From Ectobacillus funiculus (lineage in GTDB: Bacteria; Bacillota; Bacilli; Bacillales; Bacillaceae_G): DNA of 64,000 nucleotides. The notes beneath the pieces were generated by a model that was given only the letters and a program-made list of their open reading frames with translations, was not told where the DNA came from and searched no databases. The stretch is from the NCBI RefSeq assembly GCF_042429435.1, contig NZ_JBHMAF010000008.1, one strand, 5' to 3'. Positions 50,210 to 60,400 of this stretch are shown here, piece after piece. A program made the position numbers and the translations under genes. Positions within the stretch are counted from its first letter, which is position 1. Each line of letters opens with the position of its first letter.

Positions 50210-50485
50210 ATGAGAACAAAGAAAGATATTATAGCTACAATTTCTAACTTTACTCAGTTTGCTTCGTTTGATGAGATATTACAAAAGCATTACATTGTGT
50301 TTGAGGACCGTAAACGAAAAGGGGTGTGGACACTCATGTTGAAAGAAGGGCAGTGGAGTGTGCACGGTAAAGGGGCCGAGTACTGCGACGAGGGAGAAAC
50401 TTTCTTAACTGAAAAAGAGGCTGTGGATTTTATCTGGAGCAATCGAGCAACATTTAGACAGAGTATGCTAGTACTTCAAAAGTAA
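50210..50485 (+). CDS. Hypothetical protein (91 aa)
   Basis: ATG after CAGGGAG. A soluble protein with a helical start (KKDIIATISNFTQFASFDEI), a beta-rich middle (GVWTLMLKEGQWSVHGKGAE) and a C-terminal helix (TEKEAVDFIWSNRATFRQSM). A decayed relative of the C-terminal part lies at 19723-19845, so the family has or had more than one member in this genome. No function is recognised. Confidence 0.55.
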   Translation: MRTKKDIIATISNFTQFASFDEILQKHYIVFEDRKRKGVWTLMLKEGQWSVHGKGAEYCDEGETFLTEKEAVDFIWSNRATFRQSMLVLQK

Positions 50486-50914
50486 ACTTGGTAAATAAAA
50501 GAGTGTTAGTTTTTCCTAGTGTTAGTTATGAAAAAGTGGAAAAGCATAGTTTCTTAGAGGATTAGGGATCTGTCTAGAATTGTATTTTCAATTGACAGCT
50601 TCTTAATGTAAAAAGCAAAGACAGGTCTAAATACAAGTCTATTTGGTATAACCAGCGCTTCATTTGAACGCAAAATCAATTAAGAAAGTTCCTGCTTCAT
50701 CAGCCAGGGACTTTCTTTTTTACATTAATAAAAAGATTTTTTGTGTCCGTACGAGGGGGCTTTTTGATGTGGTTATGATGTATGTCCATTCTTACATAAT
50801 CCTATTTTATAAAAAATTTTCTTATGTTCTATCATATTTGGTAACTTGTCCAATCTTTTTGATAAATTTTACATATAGTATAACGAATACAGATTACAAG
50901 GGGGGATAAAAACA
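50486..50914 (+). other. AT-rich gap
   Basis: A hairpin GAAAGTTCCTGCTTC / CAGGGACTTTCTTTTTT at about 50684-50720 looks like a terminator without a gene. No supported coding frame occurs before the 53-aa gene. Confidence 0.35.
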
Positions 50915-51076
50915 ATGTGGAACAGATTTGAGAATGAGCAAGAACTAAATGTCCGCTCTGAAAACGATAACACAAATAGAATTTTTGATCGCAATACTAA
51001 TACAGCTTCTGTACAGAATAGTGGCAATTCTACTGTTAATGTAAGAGTAGATGCTGACACTGAGGAATCAGCATAA
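50915..51076 (+). CDS. Small Asn-rich protein (53 aa)
   Basis: ATG after AAGGGGGGAT. A very polar protein (MWNRFENEQELNVRSENDNT, then NTASVQNSGNSTVNVRVDAD), with no hydrophobic segment. It shares SGNS-x-VNV/VDV-x6-D with the next gene product, so both may be related parts of one system. A terminator at 51120 separates them. No family is recognised. Confidence 0.5.
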   Translation: MWNRFENEQELNVRSENDNTNRIFDRNTNTASVQNSGNSTVNVRVDADTEESA

Positions 51077-51119
51077 GTACAGAAAAGGGTGCATAATCAA
51101 GCTTTATAGTAATGCCAAT

Positions 51120-51160
51120 AAAAAGGGAAACGATATAAAGACAATATCCTTTCCCTTTTT
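51120..51160 (+). terminator. Terminator after the 53-aa gene
   Basis: Stem AAAAAGGGAAA with TTTCCCTTTTT. Confidence 0.8.
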
Positions 51161-51196
51161 ATATCATGTGTATAGGAAAAGAAGGAATGAATGATT

Positions 51197-51436
51197 ATGT
51201 TCGGATATTTTAATACAACAAATGATGAGGAACCAATCCAAGCACAAGCGAACATTGGTCATAGTGGAAATTCAGATGTTGATGTTTTTACTCATATCGA
51301 AGTGGATACGAAGCCAATCGCTTATGCGATGTTATGCTCATTGTATGCACAGGGGAAACTATCTAAAAATGAGTTTAACCTAGCTGTTAGGAAATTAGAA
51401 GTATTAATGAACAGAAACAAGCAGCAGTCTAATTAA
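51197..51436 (+). CDS. Small protein with SHOCT-like C-terminus (79 aa)
   Basis: An acidic, polar N-terminal half (TNDEEPIQAQANIGHSGNSD) followed by a short helical hairpin reading AYAMLCSLYAQGKLSKNEFN, then LAVRKLEVLMN, which fits the SHOCT pattern (L..L...G.I...EF...K..LL). SHOCT domains are found on small bacterial proteins of unknown role and often mediate oligomerisation. ATG 51197 has GAAGGAATG upstream; ATG 51191 is also possible. A terminator follows at 51556. Confidence 0.6.
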   Translation: MFGYFNTTNDEEPIQAQANIGHSGNSDVDVFTHIEVDTKPIAYAMLCSLYAQGKLSKNEFNLAVRKLEVLMNRNKQQSN

Positions 51437-51555
51437 ACGTCTAAGAATATTAATATAAAGACTTAATAGGATCTATTTAATTGATTGATGTGTAACGAGA
51501 GTGTTGAGAAAGTACCTACTTTGAGTAAGTATGAGGGTTTGATCAATATACAAAA

Positions 51556-51607
51556 AAGAAAAGAAGCGAATTGTTTACAATCCAGTAAGTGATTCGCTTT
51601 TTTTCTT
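51556..51607 (+). terminator. Terminator after the SHOCT-like gene
   Basis: Stem AGAAGCGAAT with ATTCGCTTTT, followed by a T-rich run. Confidence 0.75.
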
Positions 51608-51608
51608 T

Positions 51609-51744
51609 TTACATTGTAGGAATGTATAAATTTCCAGCTAGAAGTAAATTCGACGTAGTCGGAAATGTTAGGAATACAGTATAAGTAGGGCTACGCCTTT
51701 GTCTTCCCCAAAGGGCAGGGCTCGCCAGTCGGTGAGTTTTCTTT
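51609..51744 (+). repeat. Repeat A, full-length, upstream of the polyketide operon
   Basis: Begins TTACATTGTAGGAATG, contains AAATTCGACGTAGTCGG, and ends CTCGCCAGTCGGTGAGTTTTC. It lies about 220 bases before the first polyketide gene. The sequence 51745-51966 should hold the operon promoter, but I see no strong consensus. Confidence 0.87.
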
Positions 51745-51966
51745 ACGCGAACTTTCTTGTACCTTCAGCCCGATTCCTTCATGTATTTCCGATAGCCAAA
51801 AAGTGTGCAGATCTATAGTGAATGAATAGAACTGCTGCTTACTGAATATTCTTGTAACTGGTCTTCTTTTTATAGTTTCAGATTATTGTATAAAGCGTGG
51901 GGTAGGAAGGTAAGGACGGGGGAAGGTAAAGGAAGTAGACAGTATTCAGGCAAGGAGGAATAGTAG

Positions 51967-54900
51967 TTGAATCAGTATGGAAAAGAAATAGCGGTTGTCG
52001 GACTTGGTTGTGTTTTGCCCGATGCGTTTACGCCGCAGCAGTTTTGGGAGAATAATAGGAAGGGACATACAGCGTTACGCTCCCTAAACGTTCACCATAG
52101 ATGGAATTGGGAGGTTTTTCACGACTCAGATCCTGATGCAGTAGATAAAACATACACGATTACAGCTGGGGCAATTGAAAATTATGAGTTTGATTGGAAA
52201 AAGTTTCGTATTCCGCCATCTGAGGTGCAAGCAAGCAGTCCGATGCAATTTATGATTTTAGATGCAGGTGCACAGGCGTTAGAGGGTGTTCGACTGCTGC
52301 CAACGGATCGGACCGGAATTTACATTGGGTCTATTGGATCAGGATGGCAAAAGGATACTGGTTTACAAATTCATAGAGATGTAATGCTTGAGGCTCTCAA
52401 GGTGAGTTCAAGCTTTTTATCCTTACCTAATAACATCCAGGAAAAAGTTATAGGTTCTATAAAGCATAGTATAGGAAAATCCGTAAACTCAGCGGGGGTT
52501 GAAAATTTAATTGTTCATTCACTCGCAAGCGTTGCGTGTGGCCGAATTGCGCAGTATTTCGATATAAAAGGTCCTCACGTTGCTGTTGATGCTGGATACG
52601 CTTCCTCGCTGGCCGCGCTGGAGATAGGAATTCGCTCGCTGCAGGAAGGAAGTGTGGATCTTTCACTTGTCGGAGGGGCAAGCGAAATTTTGACCCCGCT
52701 GAACATGATTGCTTTCTCTAAGCTAGGGGGCCTGTCGAAGTCTATTATCCGACCGCTCGATGGGGAGGCGGATGGAACACTTCTAGGGGAAGGAACAGCT
52801 ATGTTTGCTTTAAAGAGGCTGGAGGACGCAGTGCGGGATGAAGAGCATATTTATGCTGTCATTAAAGGGATCGGCAGCTCTGCTGATGGGGGTGGAAGAT
52901 CTCTGCTTGCGCCGGATCATCAAGGTCAGGCCCTTGCGATGAAACGTGCTTATGAAGACGCTCATGTAGATCCGAAAACAATTAGCTATATTGAATGTCA
53001 TGCTACAGGCACACAGTTAGGAGATGTGAGTGAAGTGAAAGCTCTCTCTAGCTTTCATGAAGAAGCCTCGTATCGCATTATCCTTGGATCAGTGAAGGCA
53101 AATATTGGCCACTTAGGGGCGGCTGCAGGCGCTGCGGGACTGTTGCGAACGATATTGACGCTGTACCATGGACTCATCCCTCCTCAAGTTAGCTTTCATA
53201 CGTCAAACCTACAAATGCAGCTCGCATCCACTCCATTTACCGTTCCTTTACAACCGATTGCATTGCAGCCACAAGACGGAACATTCTTACCGCGGGCAGG
53301 TATTAGTTCTTTTGCCTTTGGAGGAATTAATTATCATGCTGTGCTAGAGGCATATTCTTCCCAATATACAGCATGTAAAACAGGAGTATATTCCGATTTT
53401 GAGGAGGAGCCAATCGCGATTATTGGAATGTCAGGGATATTTCCTGATGCTGCTGATAAGGAAACATTTTGGTCAAACTTGCTGCAAGGAAAGGATTCGG
53501 TTACAGAAATCCCCTATGAACGATTTGACAGTGAATTATTTTATGATAGTTCCCGGGCAGTTCTAGAAAAATCTTATACAAAGTTAGGCGGGTTTCTTTC
53601 CCATACAGAGCGGGACCCTTTAAAATGGCGAATCCCCCCATCCTCTGTCCCATATATTGATGAAGCTCATCAACTTGCTTTAACTTGTGTTGAACAAGCC
53701 CTTCAAAATGCCGGCTATGATCCGAACATATGGGATGGAGAGCAAGTGTCTGTTATGCTGGGATTTTTACCTTACCAAACTAAAAAGCTTCTTGCTGATG
53801 TTCGTGTAAACTATCAGGAAATCCGCAATATTTTTGCGAGAGTTCTCGAAGAGCAGGAATACATCATTTCTCCTGCCCTACAGCGCTGTATTTTGGATGA
53901 GGCAGAACAATGTTTTATGGATCAGCGTCCAAAGATTACAGAAGATACGCTGGCGGGCTATTTAGGCGGTCTTGCAGCCGGTCGTGTTGCAAAGCATTTT
54001 AATTTTAAGGGAACGCAGCTGGCCATCGATGGTGCCTGTTGTTCAACCCACCTTGCTTTTTTAGCTGCTGTGCAATCTCTCCGTCATAAAAAAAGTGACG
54101 TTGTGTTAGTAGGAGGCATTAATGCTGATATGACCCCAGAATTTTATGTGGGGGGATGCGGAATTCAAGCATTATCAGCTGATGGGATTCGGCCGTTTGA
54201 TGCACGGGCAGATGGCTTTGTTCCCGGAGAAGGAGCAGGATTCTTTGTTTTGCGACGTTTATCGGATGCAAAACGTGATGGACAGAATATACTTGCTCTT
54301 ATTCGCTCGGTTGCGGCTACATCTGATGGGAAAAGCGGTTCTATTCTCTCGCCGTCGCTCGAAGGTGAAGCAAGTGCAATGGTGCAGGCGCTTAGGCAGG
54401 CCAGGGTGTCTCCGGAACAAGTTGATTACGTGGAGTGCCATGGTACTGGAACGGTCATGGGAGATGCAACTGAGATTGAGGCGCTTTTGAAGGCGTATGG
54501 TACGGATAGAACAAAACCACTGCAAATCGGATCAGTAAAATCGAATATAGGTCATCTATTGGCCGCTGCTGCTATTCCGGCGGTAATGAAAACCGTGTTT
54601 GCTTTGCGTGAGGGAGTAATCCCGCCGTCTATTAATATAGAAGTTGTAAATCCAAAGCTGAACAGTACTAGGGAAATAATCCAAGTTGTGACATCCTGTG
54701 AGCGATGGGAGACGGAATATAATGAACCGCGGAGGGCTGGAGTAAGTGGATTTGGATTAGGCGGAGCTAACAGTCATATGATACTCGAAGAATATAAAGC
54801 GACCGCGACCGAGCAGCAGTTTGATTCTTTCCTTTCCCATGAAACTTCGCAGTGCAGCAATGTTCTGCCGATTGCAGTCACACAGGGGGCGAGCCTCTCA

Positions 54901-56832
54901 GATTGTGCCTTGAGCTTGCTTCAGGCTGCGCAAACTCTGGAAAAACAGCCTGATGAGAAGTACTTGTTAGTGATACGCAGGATGCAGCAGGCCGTTCCTC
55001 CCATGCATCCTGGTCTGTATCGCGTGGCCGTCGTTGCCAACAACTCACGGGAGCTGTTAAGAAAGACCAGGCTACTTGTAACAGCTGTTTCTAAAGGAAT
55101 TAATCTTAACTTTTTACGGCAACAAGGGATATTCACAGCTGAAATCGATCCGAACTTGAAAGTTGCGGTTGTTTTTCCTGGTCAAGGGGGCCAATACCCA
55201 AACATGCTGAGAGAAGCGCTCGAGCACTTCCCTTTGGCAGCTGAGTTTATGGCGCAGGTAGACGAAGAATATCAGGTGCTATGCGGGAGAACCTTGAGCA
55301 GTACTTTTTTCACGGAGCGTTCAAAGGATTTTCAACAAACGGATGAGGATATTCATTGTGCGGTGTTCGCTATAAATTGTGCCATGTTTACGTTACTGCG
55401 GGCGTACGGATTAGAATTTGATGCAGCAATCGGACAGAGCGCAGGGGAGTTGGCCGCATTTGTCGCCGCTGAAGCTCTGTCACTTCGAGATGCCCTCAGG
55501 GTGGTAAGAGAAAGAACGTTGTCAGTCCTCTCCTTATCAACAGAGGATGCAGGAAAAATGCTGACAGTTTACTGCAGTGCCATGGAAGCGAGGGAGTACT
55601 TTAAGGAAGTGAGCGGCTATTGTGATATTTCTGCCGACAACAGTCCACGGATGTGTATTGTGTCAGGGGAAACCGAAGCAATTCGGGCTTTGCGTGGTAT
55701 CTATGAAAAGGCGGGTATCCAGACAGAGTTGCTTCCTGTATCGCATGGCTATCATTCTTTGCTGATTTCACATGCAAGAAAGCCGTATAGGAGTGTATTA
55801 GATACGTGTACATTCTATCAACCAGTGTACGATATCATCTCAACGATTACGGGAAGCAGTCTTCGTTATCTGCGTGTTGATGATTATCCGGCATTGCTCG
55901 AAAGTCAATTTGTTGAACCTGTCCGCCTGCAGCAGGCAATTGAGAATGCCCATGAGGCGGGGATGCAATTGTTTATAGAATGTGGCCCTAAGTGGGCAAT
56001 TAGTACGTTTATTTCAGAAATATTGGAAGGGAAAGACTTTTATGTGCAGGCCTCTTTGCATCCTAAGATTGGCGAAGTTGAACAAATTCACCGCGCACTG
56101 GCTTGTATGTTTGTACATGGAAAAGGCCGATTAACACCTGTATCTGCTAATAAAGAAAGGACGGTTAAGAGCATGGAATATAAAAACCAAACAAGTGAAG
56201 AGACAACTGCCGCAGCCGGTTTACTGCAAGGGGTATCCAAAGTTGTTTCGGGAAAGGGAGAAGATGATGCGACCCTTTTATTCCTCAAGTCGTTACGAGA
56301 CATGATTGATGCATTTGTACAATTGAAATCCGGCAGCAAGGAGGTGAAGGTACCCGTGTCAGAAAGCTTAAGAGTGGTAGAGGAGCCGACAGCACTGCAA
56401 GATGCAAAGCAGCCGCAATTGGAGCAACAGGCGACGGTATGGAAGGAGCCAGAGAAGTTTTCAAAACGAACAGAGGCGGTATATGCCGCAAGAAAGTCTT
56501 TTGTAAACGAAGAACCGCCGCAGCCGGCAACTGAAAGCAACGTCAAAAAATCTACACTCCTCGCAGAGCAGGACGTACGCCAGGTTATCGTAGATCGTAT
56601 TGTAGAACGCACAGGATACCCGGCAGACATGCTGGAACTTGACCTGGATTTAGAAGCCGACCTTGGCATTGACACAGTCAAGCAAGTCGCTATTTTAGCA
56701 GATGCCCGGCAACACTTTGGCTTGGAACAAGAATCAGGCTTTCGCGTCCGTGATTATCATACCCTTCGAAAAGTTATAACGTATTTCCAGACTCGATTAA
56801 CAGAAGGAAAGAAACCGTCTTTTTTCGAATAA
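51967..56832 (+). CDS. Polyketide/PUFA-synthase-like megasynthase: KS-KS-AT-ACP
   Basis: 1621 residues. KS1 (about 7-460) has the KS fold, but the nucleophile Cys is Tyr211 (VDAGYASS), while the His residues (His345, His382) remain. KS2 (about 479-935) is complete: Cys691 (DGACCST), His825 (ECHGTGT), His863 (NIGH). The acyltransferase (about 1055-1350) has Ser1158 in GQSAGEL and His1263 in SHGYHS. A PUFA-synthase-style carrier domain (about 1535-1605) reads LEADLGIDTVKQ, with Thr1570 where phosphopantetheine-bearing Ser is expected. TTG start with AAGGAGG. It overlaps the next gene by one base. It probably works iteratively with the KS-KS-KR-DH protein. Product unknown. Confidence 0.88.
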   Translation: MNQYGKEIAVVGLGCVLPDAFTPQQFWENNRKGHTALRSLNVHHRWNWEVFHDSDPDAVDKTYTITAGAIENYEFDWKKFRIPPSEVQASSPMQFMILDAGAQALEGVRLLPTDRTGIYIGSIGSGWQKDTGLQIHRDVMLEALKVSSSFLSLPNNIQEKVIGSIKHSIGKSVNSAGVENLIVHSLASVACGRIAQYFDIKGPHVAVDAGYASSLAALEIGIRSLQEGSVDLSLVGGASEILTPLNMIAFSKLGGLSKSIIRPLDGEADGTLLGEGTAMFALKRLEDAVRDEEHIYAVIKGIGSSADGGGRSLLAPDHQGQALAMKRAYEDAHVDPKTISYIECHATGTQLGDVSEVKALSSFHEEASYRIILGSVKANIGHLGAAAGAAGLLRTILTLYHGLIPPQVSFHTSNLQMQLASTPFTVPLQPIALQPQDGTFLPRAGISSFAFGGINYHAVLEAYSSQYTACKTGVYSDFEEEPIAIIGMSGIFPDAADKETFWSNLLQGKDSVTEIPYERFDSELFYDSSRAVLEKSYTKLGGFLSHTERDPLKWRIPPSSVPYIDEAHQLALTCVEQALQNAGYDPNIWDGEQVSVMLGFLPYQTKKLLADVRVNYQEIRNIFARVLEEQEYIISPALQRCILDEAEQCFMDQRPKITEDTLAGYLGGLAAGRVAKHFNFKGTQLAIDGACCSTHLAFLAAVQSLRHKKSDVVLVGGINADMTPEFYVGGCGIQALSADGIRPFDARADGFVPGEGAGFFVLRRLSDAKRDGQNILALIRSVAATSDGKSGSILSPSLEGEASAMVQALRQARVSPEQVDYVECHGTGTVMGDATEIEALLKAYGTDRTKPLQIGSVKSNIGHLLAAAAIPAVMKTVFALREGVIPPSINIEVVNPKLNSTREIIQVVTSCERWETEYNEPRRAGVSGFGLGGANSHMILEEYKATATEQQFDSFLSHETSQCSNVLPIAVTQGASLSDCALSLLQAAQTLEKQPDEKYLLVIRRMQQAVPPMHPGLYRVAVVANNSRELLRKTRLLVTAVSKGINLNFLRQQGIFTAEIDPNLKVAVVFPGQGGQYPNMLREALEHFPLAAEFMAQVDEEYQVLCGRTLSSTFFTERSKDFQQTDEDIHCAVFAINCAMFTLLRAYGLEFDAAIGQSAGELAAFVAAEALSLRDALRVVRERTLSVLSLSTEDAGKMLTVYCSAMEAREYFKEVSGYCDISADNSPRMCIVSGETEAIRALRGIYEKAGIQTELLPVSHGYHSLLISHARKPYRSVLDTCTFYQPVYDIISTITGSSLRYLRVDDYPALLESQFVEPVRLQQAIENAHEAGMQLFIECGPKWAISTFISEILEGKDFYVQASLHPKIGEVEQIHRALACMFVHGKGRLTPVSANKERTVKSMEYKNQTSEETTAAAGLLQGVSKVVSGKGEDDATLLFLKSLRDMIDAFVQLKSGSKEVKVPVSESLRVVEEPTALQDAKQPQLEQQATVWKEPEKFSKRTEAVYAARKSFVNEEPPQPATESNVKKSTLLAEQDVRQVIVDRIVERTGYPADMLELDLDLEADLGIDTVKQVAILADARQHFGLEQESGFRVRDYHTLRKVITYFQTRLTEGKKPSFFE

Positions 56833-57344
56833 TGCCCTCTAATCCCGAGCTCGAGTCAAAAAAGTGGCTTGCAGCCTATAAGCCAACGACTCATAGGCTG
56901 CGATCTGATTTTACAGAAACAATCCGAGCTATGAACCAACGCGCAGCAAGTCAATTGCAGTATGCTGGGGTACAGGAGGGAAGCAGGGCGTTTTTAGGAG
57001 CAGGTATGGTTATTGAATGGCTGCAGCATGATGGAAGTTGGGGTATGATTGCGAAAGTGAACATGAAACAGATGGATGAAACTCTTGCTGAACGATTCCA
57101 GTCTTTGACCGAGGCCGCATGCTTCGTCGCTGTTTACACCTGGTGGTATCAGTATGGACGGAAAGTCAGGATAAGCGATATAGGGGATATGATATGCTGC
57201 AGTGATGATATACATCAGGGAGAAAAGTATTTGATTGTGGAGCTGCTGTCCATGCGATATACAGAGTATCGGGCTGATCTCACCCTCATTGATAGGCACG
57301 GACGCGTACTGGCTTATTGGAAAGAGATGTCTGGAAGCAGATAG
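56832..57344 (+). CDS. Stand-alone protein of the polyketide operon, possible hotdog (DH/TE-like) domain
   Basis: A 170-residue protein that starts inside the stop codon of the megasynthase (TAATG), so it is translationally coupled. It is predicted alpha/beta: GMVIEWLQHDGSWGMIAKVN, then a central helix and VELLSMRYTEYRADLTLIDR, then GRVLAYWKEM. The last strands resemble those of a double-hotdog dehydratase or a hotdog thioesterase (Y-x-A-D-x-x-x-x-D-x-x-G-x-x-x-A). No catalytic His/Asp pair can be confirmed. It may process or release the chain, or complete the DH on the partner megasynthase. Family assignment is inference. Confidence 0.55.
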   Translation: MPSNPELESKKWLAAYKPTTHRLRSDFTETIRAMNQRAASQLQYAGVQEGSRAFLGAGMVIEWLQHDGSWGMIAKVNMKQMDETLAERFQSLTEAACFVAVYTWWYQYGRKVRISDIGDMICCSDDIHQGEKYLIVELLSMRYTEYRADLTLIDRHGRVLAYWKEMSGSR

Positions 57345-57418
57345 AAGGGAACGGATGCTGCAGTGAAGCTAGATCAGTCGCTGGCAATTGGTGAAACAGA
57401 CAGGGGGAAGGGAGAGGA

Positions 57419-60400
57419 ATGAGCGTGAAAACACGAATTGCCATCGTCGGCATGTCATGTAGAGTGCCTGGTGCCCATACATTGCAAGGGTTCTGGGAAC
57501 TAGTGTCAGAGGGTAAGCTGGTGACGGGAAGTATTCCACTGGAGCGCTTTGATAGAAATATGTATGAAGTCTGCTGGGGGTTGGGAGGAAAAGGGGAGAA
57601 TGTTGGGGCGCTTGTCGAAATTCCTGAGATTGATTACCGTGATTTCCCGATTTCGCCAGAACAAATTCGCCATATGCATCCAATGGAGAAGGTAGGACTT
57701 TCTGTTATGCATGAGGCGCTGCGCGATGGAGGAATCAAGCAAGGAACGGAGCTTGCAGCAAAAGGGAGAGTTTACGTTGCATCTAATACATTCGGTCCTT
57801 CACCGGAAACAGATCACGGTCCGCGTATTCGTCAAGGAGAGTTCACCCACATATTGGAATTGGCATTACAGGATGTCTCTCCCCGCTTGGCAAGTATACG
57901 CGATGAAGTGTTAGCGCTGCATAAGCAAACAGTACCCCCGATCCGTCCTGATACGATGACAGCATCTGCTAGTATCGTTGCTGGGAGAATCGCGAACTTT
58001 TACAATATGCACGGCGGTCATGCCGCAATTGATGCTGGAACTTGCAGTTCCTTGGCCGCGGTCGAGGAGGCGGTTCTTGCACTTCGTGAAAATGTGTGCG
58101 AGTTTGCTGTAGTTGCTGGAATTTCCCCGCTTATTACAGCATCCAGCATTGTAGAATATATGGAAGACCCATCCTTCTCTTTTATGCCGGTTTTAGGCGA
58201 GGGGGGAGCGGCAATCGTTCTGATGCGTGAGAATGATATTGGAGAGAGAAAGGTATACGGATATATAGAAGGAATTGCATCTTCCGTCATACACAATCGT
58301 ACGAACGAACGAGACGTCGCGCTTGCTGTAGAAAAAGCTGCCCGACAGGCTTTACAACGCGCAGGAATCTCCCCTGGCAGTGTGACGAGGATTGAGAGTC
58401 GGAATCGTGGTCTTAGCTTTTGGGAAAAGGCTGAGTTAAAAGGACTCTCCTCTGTATACGAGGTTCAACAGCGGGGAGGGAATGTGTCAGTCACATCCTG
58501 TGTGCCTCATATTGGATTCCTGCAGGCTGCATCTGGGATGATAGCAATCGTAAGGGAAGCACTGACATTATTTTATAATGAAAATACGTCTGGTTTCAGC
58601 GCAGTAAGTGATACAGGAATTGCTCCAGCTGCTTATCATGCTATTTTAAGCGCTCGGGCTCTATCGTTAAAACACCAAGTTGGGGATTTGTGCATGTCGA
58701 TAGAGCCAATTGCTATTGTCGGCATGGGGGCAATTGTTCCTGGTTCAGGGAACCTTGAGCTGTTTTGGAAGCATACAAAGCTCGGCTACCGAAGTTTTGG
58801 CAATTTACCGGAGCGAAAATGGAGCTTTGACAAAATCATTGCCAAGAATGAAGAATTGAATACGTACGCTCCGTCACGTCTGGCAGGAGTCGTACAAATA
58901 CCAGAGCTTAACACAGAGGAATGGGGACTTTCCGCAGAGGAGCTGAGCTGTCTGGACGGGGGCGTTACCCTTTCCCTGCTAGCTGCTATGGAGGCGGCCG
59001 GGCAAGCAGGACTAACGAATCTAGAAGCGGATAAAAGCAGAATTGATGTTGTATTTGGTCAATTACCGATTCGAGAGTCGGAAAATGCTAAAAATAAGCT
59101 AGTGTTTTTTACAGACTATATGAAGCGTGTCCGTACAGTTTTTCAAAAAAAGGGTGTATCCTCGGCTATAAGTTCAAGGGTGCTCCAGAGCATGATCTCT
59201 CATTATAAGCAAGAGAATGTGCAAATATATGATTTTTACGCAGCAAGCACAGGCATAACAAATGCCTATTATGTGGCAAAGGTTCTGGGGGCGGGCGGAA
59301 GTATTCTATCAGTCGATGCTACTTGTGCTTCGTCTCTGGCTGCTGTGGAAGCTGCTGTTCATCACCTGCGCGCCAATCTTGCGGATGTTGTTATTGCTGG
59401 GGGTGTCGCGCATCATTTGGTTCCTGAATATAACTTGACGCTGCACGTTATAGGTGCCCTGTCTACAAAAGGTATACCGCCATTTCATCAAGATTCTGAT
59501 GGATTTGTGCCAGCGGAAGGAGCAGGAGCCATCGTGCTAAAAAGGTTGTCTGATGCCATTCGTGACAACAATCATATTTATGCTGTTATTGGTGGCATTG
59601 GTGCTTCCAGTGATGGAAGAGGGACTTCAGTGCTTGCGCCGAGCAGTCAAGGGCAAAAACGCTCCATTGAGAGAGCGATACAAGCAGCGCATCTGAAAGC
59701 TGCTGATCTTTCTCATATAGAAGCACACGGCACCGGAACTCGCCTAGGTGATGAAACTGAAATGAACACATATCAAATGGTATTTGGGGACTATCATAAC
59801 TATAAACCATATTCCATCGGTGCTATCAAGTCACAAATCGGACATCTCAGCTCCGCAGCAGGCATAATTGGTCTTATTAAAACAGTACTAGCCTTACATG
59901 AAAAGGTTATTCCGCCCAGCTATACGGATCGTCGCTCTTCTCTATTGCTGCCTAATCTTGCTACAGAGGCCAGGATATGGAGAAGCAGGGAAGAAGGCAC
60001 TCGACGCGCAGGGGTAAGCGCGTTTGGACTTGGAGGCATTAACTATTTTCTTGTTTTGGAAGAGTGGAAGGAATTTAATAAGGAAACTATGCCAGCTCTA
60101 TTCTCACAGCCTATCCACCGACCCCTTCATCCCCTTCAGTCTGACCGTTTTACTGTAGAACTTGTACCCGTATCACTCCCTCAAAGGACAGCATTGTTTC
60201 CGCTTCAAGGAAAACGAATCGTCCTTGTACAGGATGGGGGTGATAAATGGCGTGTATACCAAAAATCACTTGAGCAACGCGGTGCTACGGTTCTTTCCCT
60301 CTTTCCTGCAGAAGTGATAACAGAGGAGATGTTTCATACAAAGCTTGCTTTATGGGAGAAGAGGTACGGTGAGTTGAATGGTATTCTTGATCTTCGCGCC

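Noticed and set aside
50664..50909. Open frame of 81 codons
   Set aside because: It begins inside a hairpin, has no ribosome site and its Phe/Tyr-rich peptide reflects AT-rich non-coding DNA.
56088..56681. Minus-strand open frame of 197 codons inside the first megasynthase
   Set aside because: Ser-rich antisense shadow of the ACP linker region; the plus-strand frame contains clear domains.
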